Shown here: positions 9,209-16,995 of the stretch, in pieces
Layout of the letters: each line of letters begins with the position of its first letter
Position numbering within the stretch: position 1 is the first letter of the stretch
From: an uncultured Lachnospiraceae bacterium
Lineage (GTDB): Bacteria > Bacillota > Clostridia > Lachnospirales > Lachnospiraceae
NCBI GenBank assembly: GCA_900316855.1
Contig: ONEK01000022.1
Coordinates: forward strand, 1-33,245
Direction of reading: 5' to 3'
Length of the DNA: 33,245 nucleotides
Translations under genes and position numbers: made by a program
Notes under the pieces: model-generated
Databases searched by the model: none
Told to the model about the DNA's origin: nothing
The model's input: only the letters and a program-made list of their open reading frames with translations

Positions 9209-9253
9209 ATGGATAAGAACACGGGACTTGAGAATGAGCGATCAGAAGGATAA
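9209..9253 (+). other. 14-codon upstream ORF overlapping the next gene's start
   Basis: An ATG at 9209 has the best ribosome binding site in this junction, GGAGG at 9198-9202 with six-base spacing. It encodes only 14 residues before TAA at 9251-9253. The likely start codon of the large fusion gene (9234) lies inside it in another frame. It may couple translation by termination and reinitiation. Alternatively, it is the true start of the fusion gene separated by an old frameshift near the A-run at 9250-9255. Confidence 0.35.
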
Positions 9254-11771
9254 AAAGGCAGAGGAGATTCTGCATAGAATGCGGCCGGCGGTGATCGGCT
9301 GGTACGATCTTTCGGGCATTACGGACGCTCTGGTGGTCTCGGATGAGAAAGACGACGAGGAGCTGGCGCAGTGGCTGCAGGAGAAGGGCTGCCGCGTGAC
9401 GCGGCTGTCCTGTGTGGAGGCGTGCCTTGGTGCGGAGCTTTCTTCTGACGGCAGGAACGAGTTTGATTCTGTTGGAAAACTGAAGCAGCATGGGAATGGG
9501 GCTGCATCGGAAGATGGTGAAGGTTTCGGCCTCATCCTGGTCTCGTCTTCCATCGAGCGGCTGGAGGCGCCGGCAAAGCTGCTGCAAAGCCTGTATGCGC
9601 GGCTTGGGCCTGCGGGACGGCTGCTGCTGCTCGTGAATAACCGGATGGGGATCCGGTTCTGGTGCGGCGACCGCGACCCGTACACGGAGCGGAGCTTCGA
9701 CGGGGTGGAGAACTACCGCAGGGCTTATGGAAACGCCGCGGATTCGTTCCACGGCAGGATGTATGACCGCGCCAAATGGCGCGGGATGCTGGCGGACGCC
9801 GGCTTCGGCGCGGTGAAATGCTATTCCGTACTGCCGGACCTCACGCACGCAAGCCACCTCTTTGCGGAGAACTACCTGCCGAACGAGGACCTGATCACCC
9901 GTGTCACACCGCTGTATCACAGTCCCTCAACGGTGTTTCTCGAGGAGGAAGCGATGTATTCCTCTCTTGCCCGCAACGGGATGTTCCACGAGATGGCGAA
10001 CGCGTATGTCATCGAATGTGCGAAGGATAATACGGCTGTCCTGTCGGACATGCTGCATGTGACGGCCTCGCTCTCCAGGGATCCGGAGGATGCCTTCTAT
10101 ACGATCATTCATGGTGATGCGGACGGGCGCCCTTCTTCTGTTGAGAAGCGCGCGGTATTCCCCGAGGGGAAGAGGAGGCTGCTCGAGCTGAAGGAGCATG
10201 AAGACCTGCTGCGCTCGCGCGGGATCCGGGTCGTTCCGGGGGAGCTCGCGGAGAATGCATATCGCATGCCCTATATCGACGCCAGGACCGGGGATATGCA
10301 CCTCAAGGACCTGCTTCTCGCCGGCAGGACGGAGGAGTTCCTGAAAGAGCTCGATCATTTCCGGGAACTGATTTTTCAATCCTCGGAGAGCTATGAGGGA
10401 TCCTACGATCCGGAGGAGTATCTGTGTGAGAAAAAGAAGGGCTACCAGAGCGCGGTGAAGCTTAAGGGGAACGCGGATGCAGAAGCCGCAGGCGGAGGCG
10501 GGAAGCAGGAAGGCTGGACAAACCGGGACAGTGCTAAGATCCCGGGCGGAGAAAATGCATCGCAGCCGGGCCGTCGTCTTCAGTGGGCGCTGCTGCGGCA
10601 CGCATTCCCCGATATGGTTCCGCTGAACAGCTTCTGGCTGGACGGAGAATTCGTATTCTACGATCAGGAATTCATGGAGGATGATTTCCCCGCGGACGCG
10701 ATCGTGAACCGGATGGTCGCGACGCTTTACGCGGGCAGCATCGAGATGCAGAAGCGACTTCCCGCGGAGCGGCTGTATGAGAGGTATGGCATCCTCGGTG
10801 TGCGGCCGGAGCTGTCCGGGATGGAGCAGCGTTTCCTCGGGAAGCTCCGCAATGACGGACCGCGGCGGGAGCTTTTCCGGGAGCAGCTGCGCGATGCCAA
10901 CGTCGTCAACGCGAACCGGCAGAGGATGAACTTCTCCGCGGATGATTACGAGCGGCTGTTCGTCGATATCTTCGAGCATGCGGATACGAGGAAGCTCATC
11001 CTGTTCGGCTCGGGAAGGTTTGCGAAACAGTTCCTTGCCCTCTACGGGGAGGATTATCCGGTCACCGCGATCGTGGACAACCAGAGGGAGAAGTGGGGGA
11101 CGAGCCTTGACGGCGTGCGGATCGTTTCGCCGGATATTTTCCGGGAGCTGTCGCACGGCGAGTACAAGGTCATCGTCTGCATCAAGAACTACCTGTCCGT
11201 CATGAACCAGCTCGATGCCCTGGACGTCCGGGAGTACAGCATCTATGACGCTGGCAAGGCGTATCCGAGGAAGCGCCATCCCATCGTGGATCCGCTGGCG
11301 GGGACAGCTGCGGGGAAGAAGTATCACGTCGGCTACATCGCGGGCGTGTTTGACCTGTTCCATGTCGGACACCTGAACATGTTCCGGCGCGCGAAGGAGC
11401 AGTGCGATTACCTCATCGTCGGCGTGGTGTCGGACGAGGGCGTGCGGCGCTTCAAGGGAACGGACCCGTTCGTGCCCTTTACAGAGCGGATCGAGATAGT
11501 GCGCTCGTGCCGGTACGTCGATGAGGCACAGGAGATTCCGCTCCTGTTCGGCGGCACGGAGGATGCCTGGAGGCTGTACCACTTCGACGTGCAGTTTTCC
11601 GGCAGCGATTATATTCATGATCCGAAATGGCTGAAGGAGAAGGACTTCCTGGAAAAGCACGGCGCGGCGATGGAATTTTTCCCCTACACGCAGTCGACAT
11701 CGTCCACAAAGCTCAAGACCATGATCGACGCGAAGCTCCTAACGTTCGAGGGAAATGCACAAGTGAGGTGA
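9234..11771 (+). CDS. Methyltransferase-like / Rossmann / TagD-like cytidylyltransferase fusion
   Basis: Three units can be read in one chain of 845 residues. Residues about 40-235 resemble a class I SAM methyltransferase C-terminal half, with GRLLLLVNNRMGIRFWCG and YDRAKWRGMLADAGF. A following region with LDGEFVFYDQEFM resembles the extra domain of the same proteins in other surface-polymer clusters. Residues about 585-680 are the recurrent Rossmann module, with KLILFGSGRFAKQF and TAIVDNQREKWG. Residues about 697-845 are a glycerol-3-phosphate cytidylyltransferase-like domain (TagD/TarD) with GVFDLFHVGH carrying the HxGH motif. Such a domain would make CDP-glycerol from CTP and glycerol-3-phosphate for the two transferases of this cluster. 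The usual TagD C-terminal TEGIST motif appears altered to TQSTSST. A Gly/Ala-rich linker lies at about 408-445. The ATG at 9234 was chosen over the GTG at 9183, whose leader looks noncoding. Confidence 0.8.
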   Translation: MSDQKDKKAEEILHRMRPAVIGWYDLSGITDALVVSDEKDDEELAQWLQEKGCRVTRLSCVEACLGAELSSDGRNEFDSVGKLKQHGNGAASEDGEGFGLILVSSSIERLEAPAKLLQSLYARLGPAGRLLLLVNNRMGIRFWCGDRDPYTERSFDGVENYRRAYGNAADSFHGRMYDRAKWRGMLADAGFGAVKCYSVLPDLTHASHLFAENYLPNEDLITRVTPLYHSPSTVFLEEEAMYSSLARNGMFHEMANAYVIECAKDNTAVLSDMLHVTASLSRDPEDAFYTIIHGDADGRPSSVEKRAVFPEGKRRLLELKEHEDLLRSRGIRVVPGELAENAYRMPYIDARTGDMHLKDLLLAGRTEEFLKELDHFRELIFQSSESYEGSYDPEEYLCEKKKGYQSAVKLKGNADAEAAGGGGKQEGWTNRDSAKIPGGENASQPGRRLQWALLRHAFPDMVPLNSFWLDGEFVFYDQEFMEDDFPADAIVNRMVATLYAGSIEMQKRLPAERLYERYGILGVRPELSGMEQRFLGKLRNDGPRRELFREQLRDANVVNANRQRMNFSADDYERLFVDIFEHADTRKLILFGSGRFAKQFLALYGEDYPVTAIVDNQREKWGTSLDGVRIVSPDIFRELSHGEYKVIVCIKNYLSVMNQLDALDVREYSIYDAGKAYPRKRHPIVDPLAGTAAGKKYHVGYIAGVFDLFHVGHLNMFRRAKEQCDYLIVGVVSDEGVRRFKGTDPFVPFTERIEIVRSCRYVDEAQEIPLLFGGTEDAWRLYHFDVQFSGSDYIHDPKWLKEKDFLEKHGAAMEFFPYTQSTSSTKLKTMIDAKLLTFEGNAQVR

Positions 11772-11777
11772 GTTTAG

Positions 11778-13163
11778 ATGCGGATCATCGGGAATGTTCT
11801 GGGAATGGTGGGGAGCCGCAGACCTTCTCAGGGACTGCATGACCTGGAGAGAGCGGGATATGAATATGTTCCTCTGGACTTCCGGTTGTTCTGCAATGAG
11901 CAGGCCTTTGCCGGCATGAAGCGGAACCGGCAGGAAGCGCTGGAGTGTGGGATTCCCTTCCTGCCGGACCATCCGGAGCAGGTGCCGGAGGCGGCCAAAG
12001 CCTATCTTGCGGCGCTGGGGCAGACAGGTTTGAAGATGCCGGCGGCACTGACAACGTCGCTTCCACGCGACCGGAGTAATCCGGAACTCAATGAGATCCT
12101 GAAGCCCATTGTGGAGGAGGAGGTGCGGCTGGCTGCAAGGCAGGGGTGTGACGCCCTTGTCGTGCGTCCGCTGTACGCCGGCATTCCCTGCGGGGAGGAG
12201 TGGGAGCGGAACCGGGCTTATCTCCTGAAGCTCGCCTCCATCGTGCGGGAGGAGCACTCGTCGATGCAGCTGCTCCTGGAGAACCAGAGCAAGTACATCG
12301 AGGGACACCTTGTCCGCGGGACGCTCTCGGATCCCGCGGAGGTGATCCGGTGGCTTGATGCGCTGAACACGGAAGCGTTCGCTTTGAAAGCTCCAGACGC
12401 CGCATCAGTGAATCCGGGGAAGAAATCGGGTGGTACCGGGTTTTCAAAAGATACGGGAGCCGCTGCCGGAGAGAGCACAGGGAAGCAGGAACGGGAACCG
12501 TTCGCGTTCTGCCTCGATGTCGGCACGGCAAATCTGTGCGGGCAGGATGTCTATGAGCTGTGTACGGCACTGGGGGACCGGATCCGGGCAGTGCTCCTGC
12601 GCGACTGCAATGGCCACTCGGACGACGCGCTGCTGCCGTTTACGTCTATTGAGAAACATGGCTGCCAGACGGACTGGCTGTCTGTGATCCGGGGACTCCG
12701 TACGATACACTTCGACGGTGACCTGATTATGGATTTTCATGATTCCCTTGCGAATTTCCCGAATTTCCTGTGGCCGCAGCTGCTGAAGCTCTCGAAGGAG
12801 CTTGCGGACTACCTGCACTGGCAGATCCACATGGGGGATGCCATGCGGCGGTACCGGCACATCGTGCTGTTCGGTGCGGGCAACATGTGCCGGAATTATA
12901 TGAAGAATTACGGGGAGGAGTTCCCGCCGCTCTTTACCTGCGACAACAACGAGAGCCGGTGGGGTGAGGAATTCTGCGGACTGACCATTGAGCCGCCGGA
13001 AAAGCTGAAAAGTCTTCCGGAAGGGACCGCCGTCTTCATCTGCAACCTGTATTACCGCGAAATCGAGCAGCAGCTGCGCGGCATGGGGATCCGGAACCCG
13101 ATCGAATATTTCAACGATCAGTATCTGAACACGTTCTACATGGACCGGCTGAAGGGGCTGTAG
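11778..13163 (+). CDS. Xylose-isomerase-like TIM barrel protein with C-terminal Rossmann module
   Basis: Residues 1 to about 335 resemble the sugar-phosphate isomerase/epimerase TIM barrels (PF01261), and residues about 357-461 are the recurrent Rossmann module (RHIVLFGAGNMCRNYM, FTCDNNESRWGEEF). The gene after next door, at 13234, encodes a barrel of the same family. Compared with that paralogue, the metal-binding positions look altered. The FDTGHAN segment is FCLDVGTANL here, losing the histidine, and the last-strand glutamate region reads LIMDFHD. It may therefore bind a ligand without isomerase activity, or use a different metal site. An Ala/Gly/Ser/Lys-rich insert at about 204-241 interrupts the barrel. 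It begins 6 bases after the previous stop, so it is probably cotranscribed and coupled. Confidence 0.75.
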   Translation: MRIIGNVLGMVGSRRPSQGLHDLERAGYEYVPLDFRLFCNEQAFAGMKRNRQEALECGIPFLPDHPEQVPEAAKAYLAALGQTGLKMPAALTTSLPRDRSNPELNEILKPIVEEEVRLAARQGCDALVVRPLYAGIPCGEEWERNRAYLLKLASIVREEHSSMQLLLENQSKYIEGHLVRGTLSDPAEVIRWLDALNTEAFALKAPDAASVNPGKKSGGTGFSKDTGAAAGESTGKQEREPFAFCLDVGTANLCGQDVYELCTALGDRIRAVLLRDCNGHSDDALLPFTSIEKHGCQTDWLSVIRGLRTIHFDGDLIMDFHDSLANFPNFLWPQLLKLSKELADYLHWQIHMGDAMRRYRHIVLFGAGNMCRNYMKNYGEEFPPLFTCDNNESRWGEEFCGLTIEPPEKLKSLPEGTAVFICNLYYREIEQQLRGMGIRNPIEYFNDQYLNTFYMDRLKGL

Positions 13164-13233
13164 GGAAGAAACAGCAGGACAGCAGGGCAGTAGTGCCGCG
13201 GCAGAAACGCTGCGGCGCGGGTGCAGGAGGATT

Positions 13234-14172
13234 ATGCTCGAGACAGGAGTGCAGACGCACAATATTGTAATGGATGAGGACCCGGCGGCGGGCTTCCGGA
13301 TGATGAAGGAAGCCGGCTTTGGCTGCGCGGACTTCTCGCTCAACATGTACCTGAAGAATACGGACCTGTACCGGTACCGGCTGAACGGATTCTTCAGCCA
13401 GTCCGTGGAGGAGCTGGAGCGTTTTTTCACGCCGCATAAGGAAGCGGCGGCCGTGGCAGGGATCCGGATTCACCAGATGCACATGCCGTATCCGAATTTC
13501 ATTCCCGGCGCGCCGGATGAGATCAACGGCTATCTCGTGAAGGAGATGGCACCGAAGAGCATGGAAATCTGCCGGTTCCTCGGCTGCCGCTACATCGTCG
13601 TGCACGGGCTGAAGGTGCGAAAGTATTACGGCTCGGAGGAAGCGGAGTGGGAGGCGACGGAGCAGTTCCTGCATACCGTGCTGCCGCTTGCGAAGGAATA
13701 CGGAAAGGTCATCTGCATCGAAAATATTTACACGAATTCCGGCGGGCATATCATCGAGGGACCCTGTTGCGACGCCGTAAAAGCCGCGGAAAGGATTGAC
13801 CGGATCAACGCGCAGTATGGTGCCGAGGTGCTTGGCTTCTGCTTTGATACCGGGCACGCGAACATCGCGGGGCTTGACCTCGAGCGGTTTGTGCGGACGC
13901 TGGGTCCCCGGCTCAAGGTGCTGCATATTCATGATAATGACGGCAGGGCAGACCTGCACCAGATGCCGTTTACGTTTACAATCACCAGGGAGAACCACCC
14001 GTCCACGGACTGGGAGGGCTTCATCCGGGCGCTCCGTTCCATTCACTTCGACGGCGTGCTGAATTTTGAGACCGCGCCGGTCCTGAACTCGTTCCCGGAG
14101 GAGCTGCGGCCGGAGGCCCTGCATATGATCGCCGCGATCGGGAACTATTTCGCGAAGCGGATCGCGGAGTGA
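13234..14172 (+). CDS. Sugar phosphate isomerase/epimerase (TIM barrel)
   Basis: The 312-residue protein is a complete xylose-isomerase-like TIM barrel (PF01261). Candidate metal ligands are clear: the glutamate in VICIENIY, the aspartate and histidine in CFDTGHAN, the histidines in VLHIHDNDG and the final glutamate in LNFETAP. Relatives include hydroxypyruvate and inosose isomerases and sugar epimerases, so an isomerisation or epimerisation of a sugar, polyol or its phosphate is expected. Sitting between polymer genes, it probably helps form a precursor, perhaps a polyol phosphate for the cytidylyltransferases. GCAGGAGG upstream is a strong ribosome binding site. The barrel has no Rossmann appendage, unlike its upstream paralogue. 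Confidence 0.8.
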   Translation: MLETGVQTHNIVMDEDPAAGFRMMKEAGFGCADFSLNMYLKNTDLYRYRLNGFFSQSVEELERFFTPHKEAAAVAGIRIHQMHMPYPNFIPGAPDEINGYLVKEMAPKSMEICRFLGCRYIVVHGLKVRKYYGSEEAEWEATEQFLHTVLPLAKEYGKVICIENIYTNSGGHIIEGPCCDAVKAAERIDRINAQYGAEVLGFCFDTGHANIAGLDLERFVRTLGPRLKVLHIHDNDGRADLHQMPFTFTITRENHPSTDWEGFIRALRSIHFDGVLNFETAPVLNSFPEELRPEALHMIAAIGNYFAKRIAE

Positions 14173-14227
14173 CCAGGGCGGGAATTTCCGCAGATGGAAG
14201 GAAGGCTGGAACGCCGGGAGGCGGCAG

Positions 14228-16897
14228 ATGTATACACCACAGCGGAAGACAATCTATGAGCTCCTGACCTCCATGGAGAAGCTGCATGCGGCGTTGGGAA
14301 AGACAGGGGACGCGGCGCTGCGGCGGCAGTACCTGGAGACGTGCCAGCAGGCAGCGGTCTCGATCGGGAACGTGCTGGAGCAGGAGGGCAGCGAACGCGC
14401 GGCTTCCCTTGTCAGGGAGCTGGAGGGCTATTGCGAGGAGGTGTATCAGGTCTTACTGAGGGACGACCTTTCTTATAAGGAGGTCGCGTCTCTTGATCAC
14501 ACGGTTTCCTCTGTGCGGAAGGGTGTCGCGAAGCTGCCGGTGAAATACCGGATGGTTTTCCTCCCCTACAAGGCGGAGATGTGGGACTCGCTGGAGAGCA
14601 TTTACCTTGCCGCCGCGGCGGACCCGGACTGCGAGGCGGTTGTCTGCCCGATTCCGTATTTCTCATTCGACCGGCAGGCGGGGCAGTGGAAGCCATGCTA
14701 CGACGGGGACCGTTTCCCATCCGATGTTCCGGTGGTGCCATATACGAAATATCCGCTTGACCGGATTCACCCGGACGTTGCCTACGTTCACAATCCCTAT
14801 GATGATCACAACTATGTCACGATGATCCACCCGGACTATTTCTCCGGGAAGCTGAAGGAGAACGTCGGGAAGCTGGTCTATGTGCCGTATTACGTAACGG
14901 ACGGCCACATGTCGCCCGAGCACCTGCACCTGCCTGTCTACCGGAACATGGATTACATGGTGCTGCAGTCGCAGTACATGAAAGAGACGTGTGCCGGGCA
15001 GCCCTATTACGACAAAATTCTGCCGCTCGGGTCCCCGAAGCTCGACAGGGTGATCCGCCGATGCGGGGAGGGCGCAAAGGCACCGGAAACGTGGCAGAAG
15101 ACACTTGCCGGGAAACGGGTCCTGATGCTGAATACGTCCATCAACGACCTGCTGACGTCGAATGAGGCTCTGCTGAAGAAGCTGCGGACTTTCTTCCGCC
15201 TGATCCGGAACGAGGATCATCTCGCGGTCATCTGGAGGCCGCACCCGCTCCTGAAATCAACGATGCGTTCCATGCGCCCGGAGCTCCTCGAAGAGTACGA
15301 GGACATTGAGCGGGAATTTACGGAGGAAGGCATCGGCGTCCTGGACACCACACCGGATATTGAGAATACGATCGCCATTTCCGACGGCTATGTCGGCTCG
15401 GGTGGAAGCTCGGTCGTCAACCTGTTCGGCGCTGCGGGAAAGCCGGTGTTCCTGTTCGACAACCAGATCCCGGACGAGGTGACGGAGGAGGCCCGGCATG
15501 TGCTGCGGTTTGCCTCGGCGGTGTTCTTTAGGGGGAAGCTGTATTTTGACAGCCCGTACTGCAGCGGGATTTTTGAAGCGGATCCGGAGCAGGCTGTTTT
15601 GCAGGCTGACGCGGCAGCGGGAATTCTCCCGGTGCGCCTTGCGGGGACCGTGTCGGGCGTTCCGAAGTGGCGTATGCCGTTCGGCGGGATGGCCTGTGTC
15701 CGCATGACTTCGCAGGAGGAACAGCTGCTGCTGAGCCCGGTGTTTGCCGGGGACGCGGTTGCGTTTGATCCTGTCACCGGGCAGTCCCGTGCGCTCGGAA
15801 GCAGGGGGCGGGAGCTTGATATCCGCTACTGGAGCTGCTTCCCCTGCGGGAAGTCGGTCTTTTTCCTCCCCGACTGCAGGCCGCGCATGATGGAATATCT
15901 GCCGGACGGGGACCGGTGGATCTACCATGAGGAAGCGTTTGTCAGGCTCTGGGAGAGCGCGTACTGGCTGGAAGGGAATCCGATTTTGCGCGGGTGCGCA
16001 GTCTCCGGGGACTGTATATACCTCACAACCGGGGCGAACAACCGGATTCTGAAGGTACAGGCAGGAACCGGCAGGTATGAGATTCTGCACCTTGGCGCCG
16101 CGGATAACGCTTGCCTCGTTGATCCGGAGTCGATGACGAAGGAGAACTCCAACGGGCTGCAGGCGGTGGCAAAGGCTGCGAGCGCGGAGGGCCTGTGGTT
16201 CCAGAACGTGAACCCGCTGGAGGAGAATTATCCGCTGACTGCCATTGTACTGGCACCGTGGGACGCGTTCGGCGATCCTTCAAAATGGCGCGTTTTCACA
16301 ATGCCGGAGGACTACGCGTGGAAGCCGTCCCGCAATGACCGGGGCGGGATCAGCGGCGGTGGGTTCGATGAAGGGGACCGGATGGTTTTCGCACCCTTCA
16401 GGGCACCGCACATGATCGCGATTGAGAAACAGACCGGTGCCGTGCGGTATCTTGCGGAAGATTTTTTTGCCGGTTCTGATGAGCCGGGCACGGGCTATCA
16501 GCCGGAGCTGAACGGCGTCATCTGTATGTCGCTCAATTTAACGGACGGCCGGATCCTCGTCCAGAGAACGCGCGACCGGCATCTTGCACTCATTGACACG
16601 GAAAGGAACTCCGTAACAGAATGGGTTCCCAAGCTTGCCGGTTCCGATTTCCGGCAGCTGCTGCAGGACGAAAATGCGGGCTTCGATAAGGGCGACGCGA
16701 GAGATTATTTCTGCATGAGGGAATCGATGCTGTTCCCGCTGGAGCAATTCCTGCGGCGTTTTGCGGAGGATGGGTACGCCGGCATCCGGGATGCGCAGAT
16801 GACTGCCCTGTCATCGCTTGCCGCAAACCTGGACGGCACATGCGGCGAACACGTGCATCAGTACATGAAACACGTTCTGGAGCAGGAACTGAAATGA
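14228..16897 (+). CDS. CDP-glycerol glycerophosphotransferase-like protein with C-terminal beta-propeller-like region
   Basis: Residues 1-100 are helical. Residues about 105-470 form a GT-B fold of the CDP-glycerol glycerophosphotransferase type. The acceptor half has FLPYKAEMWDSLESIY and VAYVHNPYDDHN; the donor half has LGSPKLDRV, VIWRPHPLL with the conserved histidine, and SDGYVGSGGSSVVNLF. Residues about 480-870 show repeated blade-like units of the form IYLTTGANNRILKVQAGTG, MVFAPFRAPHMIAIEKQTG and ILVQRTRDRHLALIDTE, as in a WD40/PQQ-like beta-propeller. The propeller could bind the growing polymer or organise partners, which is inference. Some glycerophosphotransferases have other repeat appendages. 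The gene follows the isomerase by 55 bases. No Rossmann module of the neighbours' type was found here. Confidence 0.8.
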   Translation: MYTPQRKTIYELLTSMEKLHAALGKTGDAALRRQYLETCQQAAVSIGNVLEQEGSERAASLVRELEGYCEEVYQVLLRDDLSYKEVASLDHTVSSVRKGVAKLPVKYRMVFLPYKAEMWDSLESIYLAAAADPDCEAVVCPIPYFSFDRQAGQWKPCYDGDRFPSDVPVVPYTKYPLDRIHPDVAYVHNPYDDHNYVTMIHPDYFSGKLKENVGKLVYVPYYVTDGHMSPEHLHLPVYRNMDYMVLQSQYMKETCAGQPYYDKILPLGSPKLDRVIRRCGEGAKAPETWQKTLAGKRVLMLNTSINDLLTSNEALLKKLRTFFRLIRNEDHLAVIWRPHPLLKSTMRSMRPELLEEYEDIEREFTEEGIGVLDTTPDIENTIAISDGYVGSGGSSVVNLFGAAGKPVFLFDNQIPDEVTEEARHVLRFASAVFFRGKLYFDSPYCSGIFEADPEQAVLQADAAAGILPVRLAGTVSGVPKWRMPFGGMACVRMTSQEEQLLLSPVFAGDAVAFDPVTGQSRALGSRGRELDIRYWSCFPCGKSVFFLPDCRPRMMEYLPDGDRWIYHEEAFVRLWESAYWLEGNPILRGCAVSGDCIYLTTGANNRILKVQAGTGRYEILHLGAADNACLVDPESMTKENSNGLQAVAKAASAEGLWFQNVNPLEENYPLTAIVLAPWDAFGDPSKWRVFTMPEDYAWKPSRNDRGGISGGGFDEGDRMVFAPFRAPHMIAIEKQTGAVRYLAEDFFAGSDEPGTGYQPELNGVICMSLNLTDGRILVQRTRDRHLALIDTERNSVTEWVPKLAGSDFRQLLQDENAGFDKGDARDYFCMRESMLFPLEQFLRRFAEDGYAGIRDAQMTALSSLAANLDGTCGEHVHQYMKHVLEQELK

Positions 16898-16995
16898 ACG
16901 GACTGTTCCCGTGAGGGAGTGAATCCGCGGCAGACCGGAATCGAAAGGAGCCGCGGCAGGAGCTGACGGAACGCAGGACAGGGGTATGCACAGAC

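Noticed and set aside
6266..11660. Three long minus-strand frames (6266-7975, 8034-9920, 9927-11660)
   Set aside because: They mirror well-supported plus-strand enzymes; their translations have no domain signatures and biased basic composition.
16925..16956. CCGCGGC/GCCGCGG hairpin between the two transferase genes as a terminator
   Set aside because: The 7-bp stem has an 18-base loop and no T-tract, and the genes on both sides belong to the same cluster.
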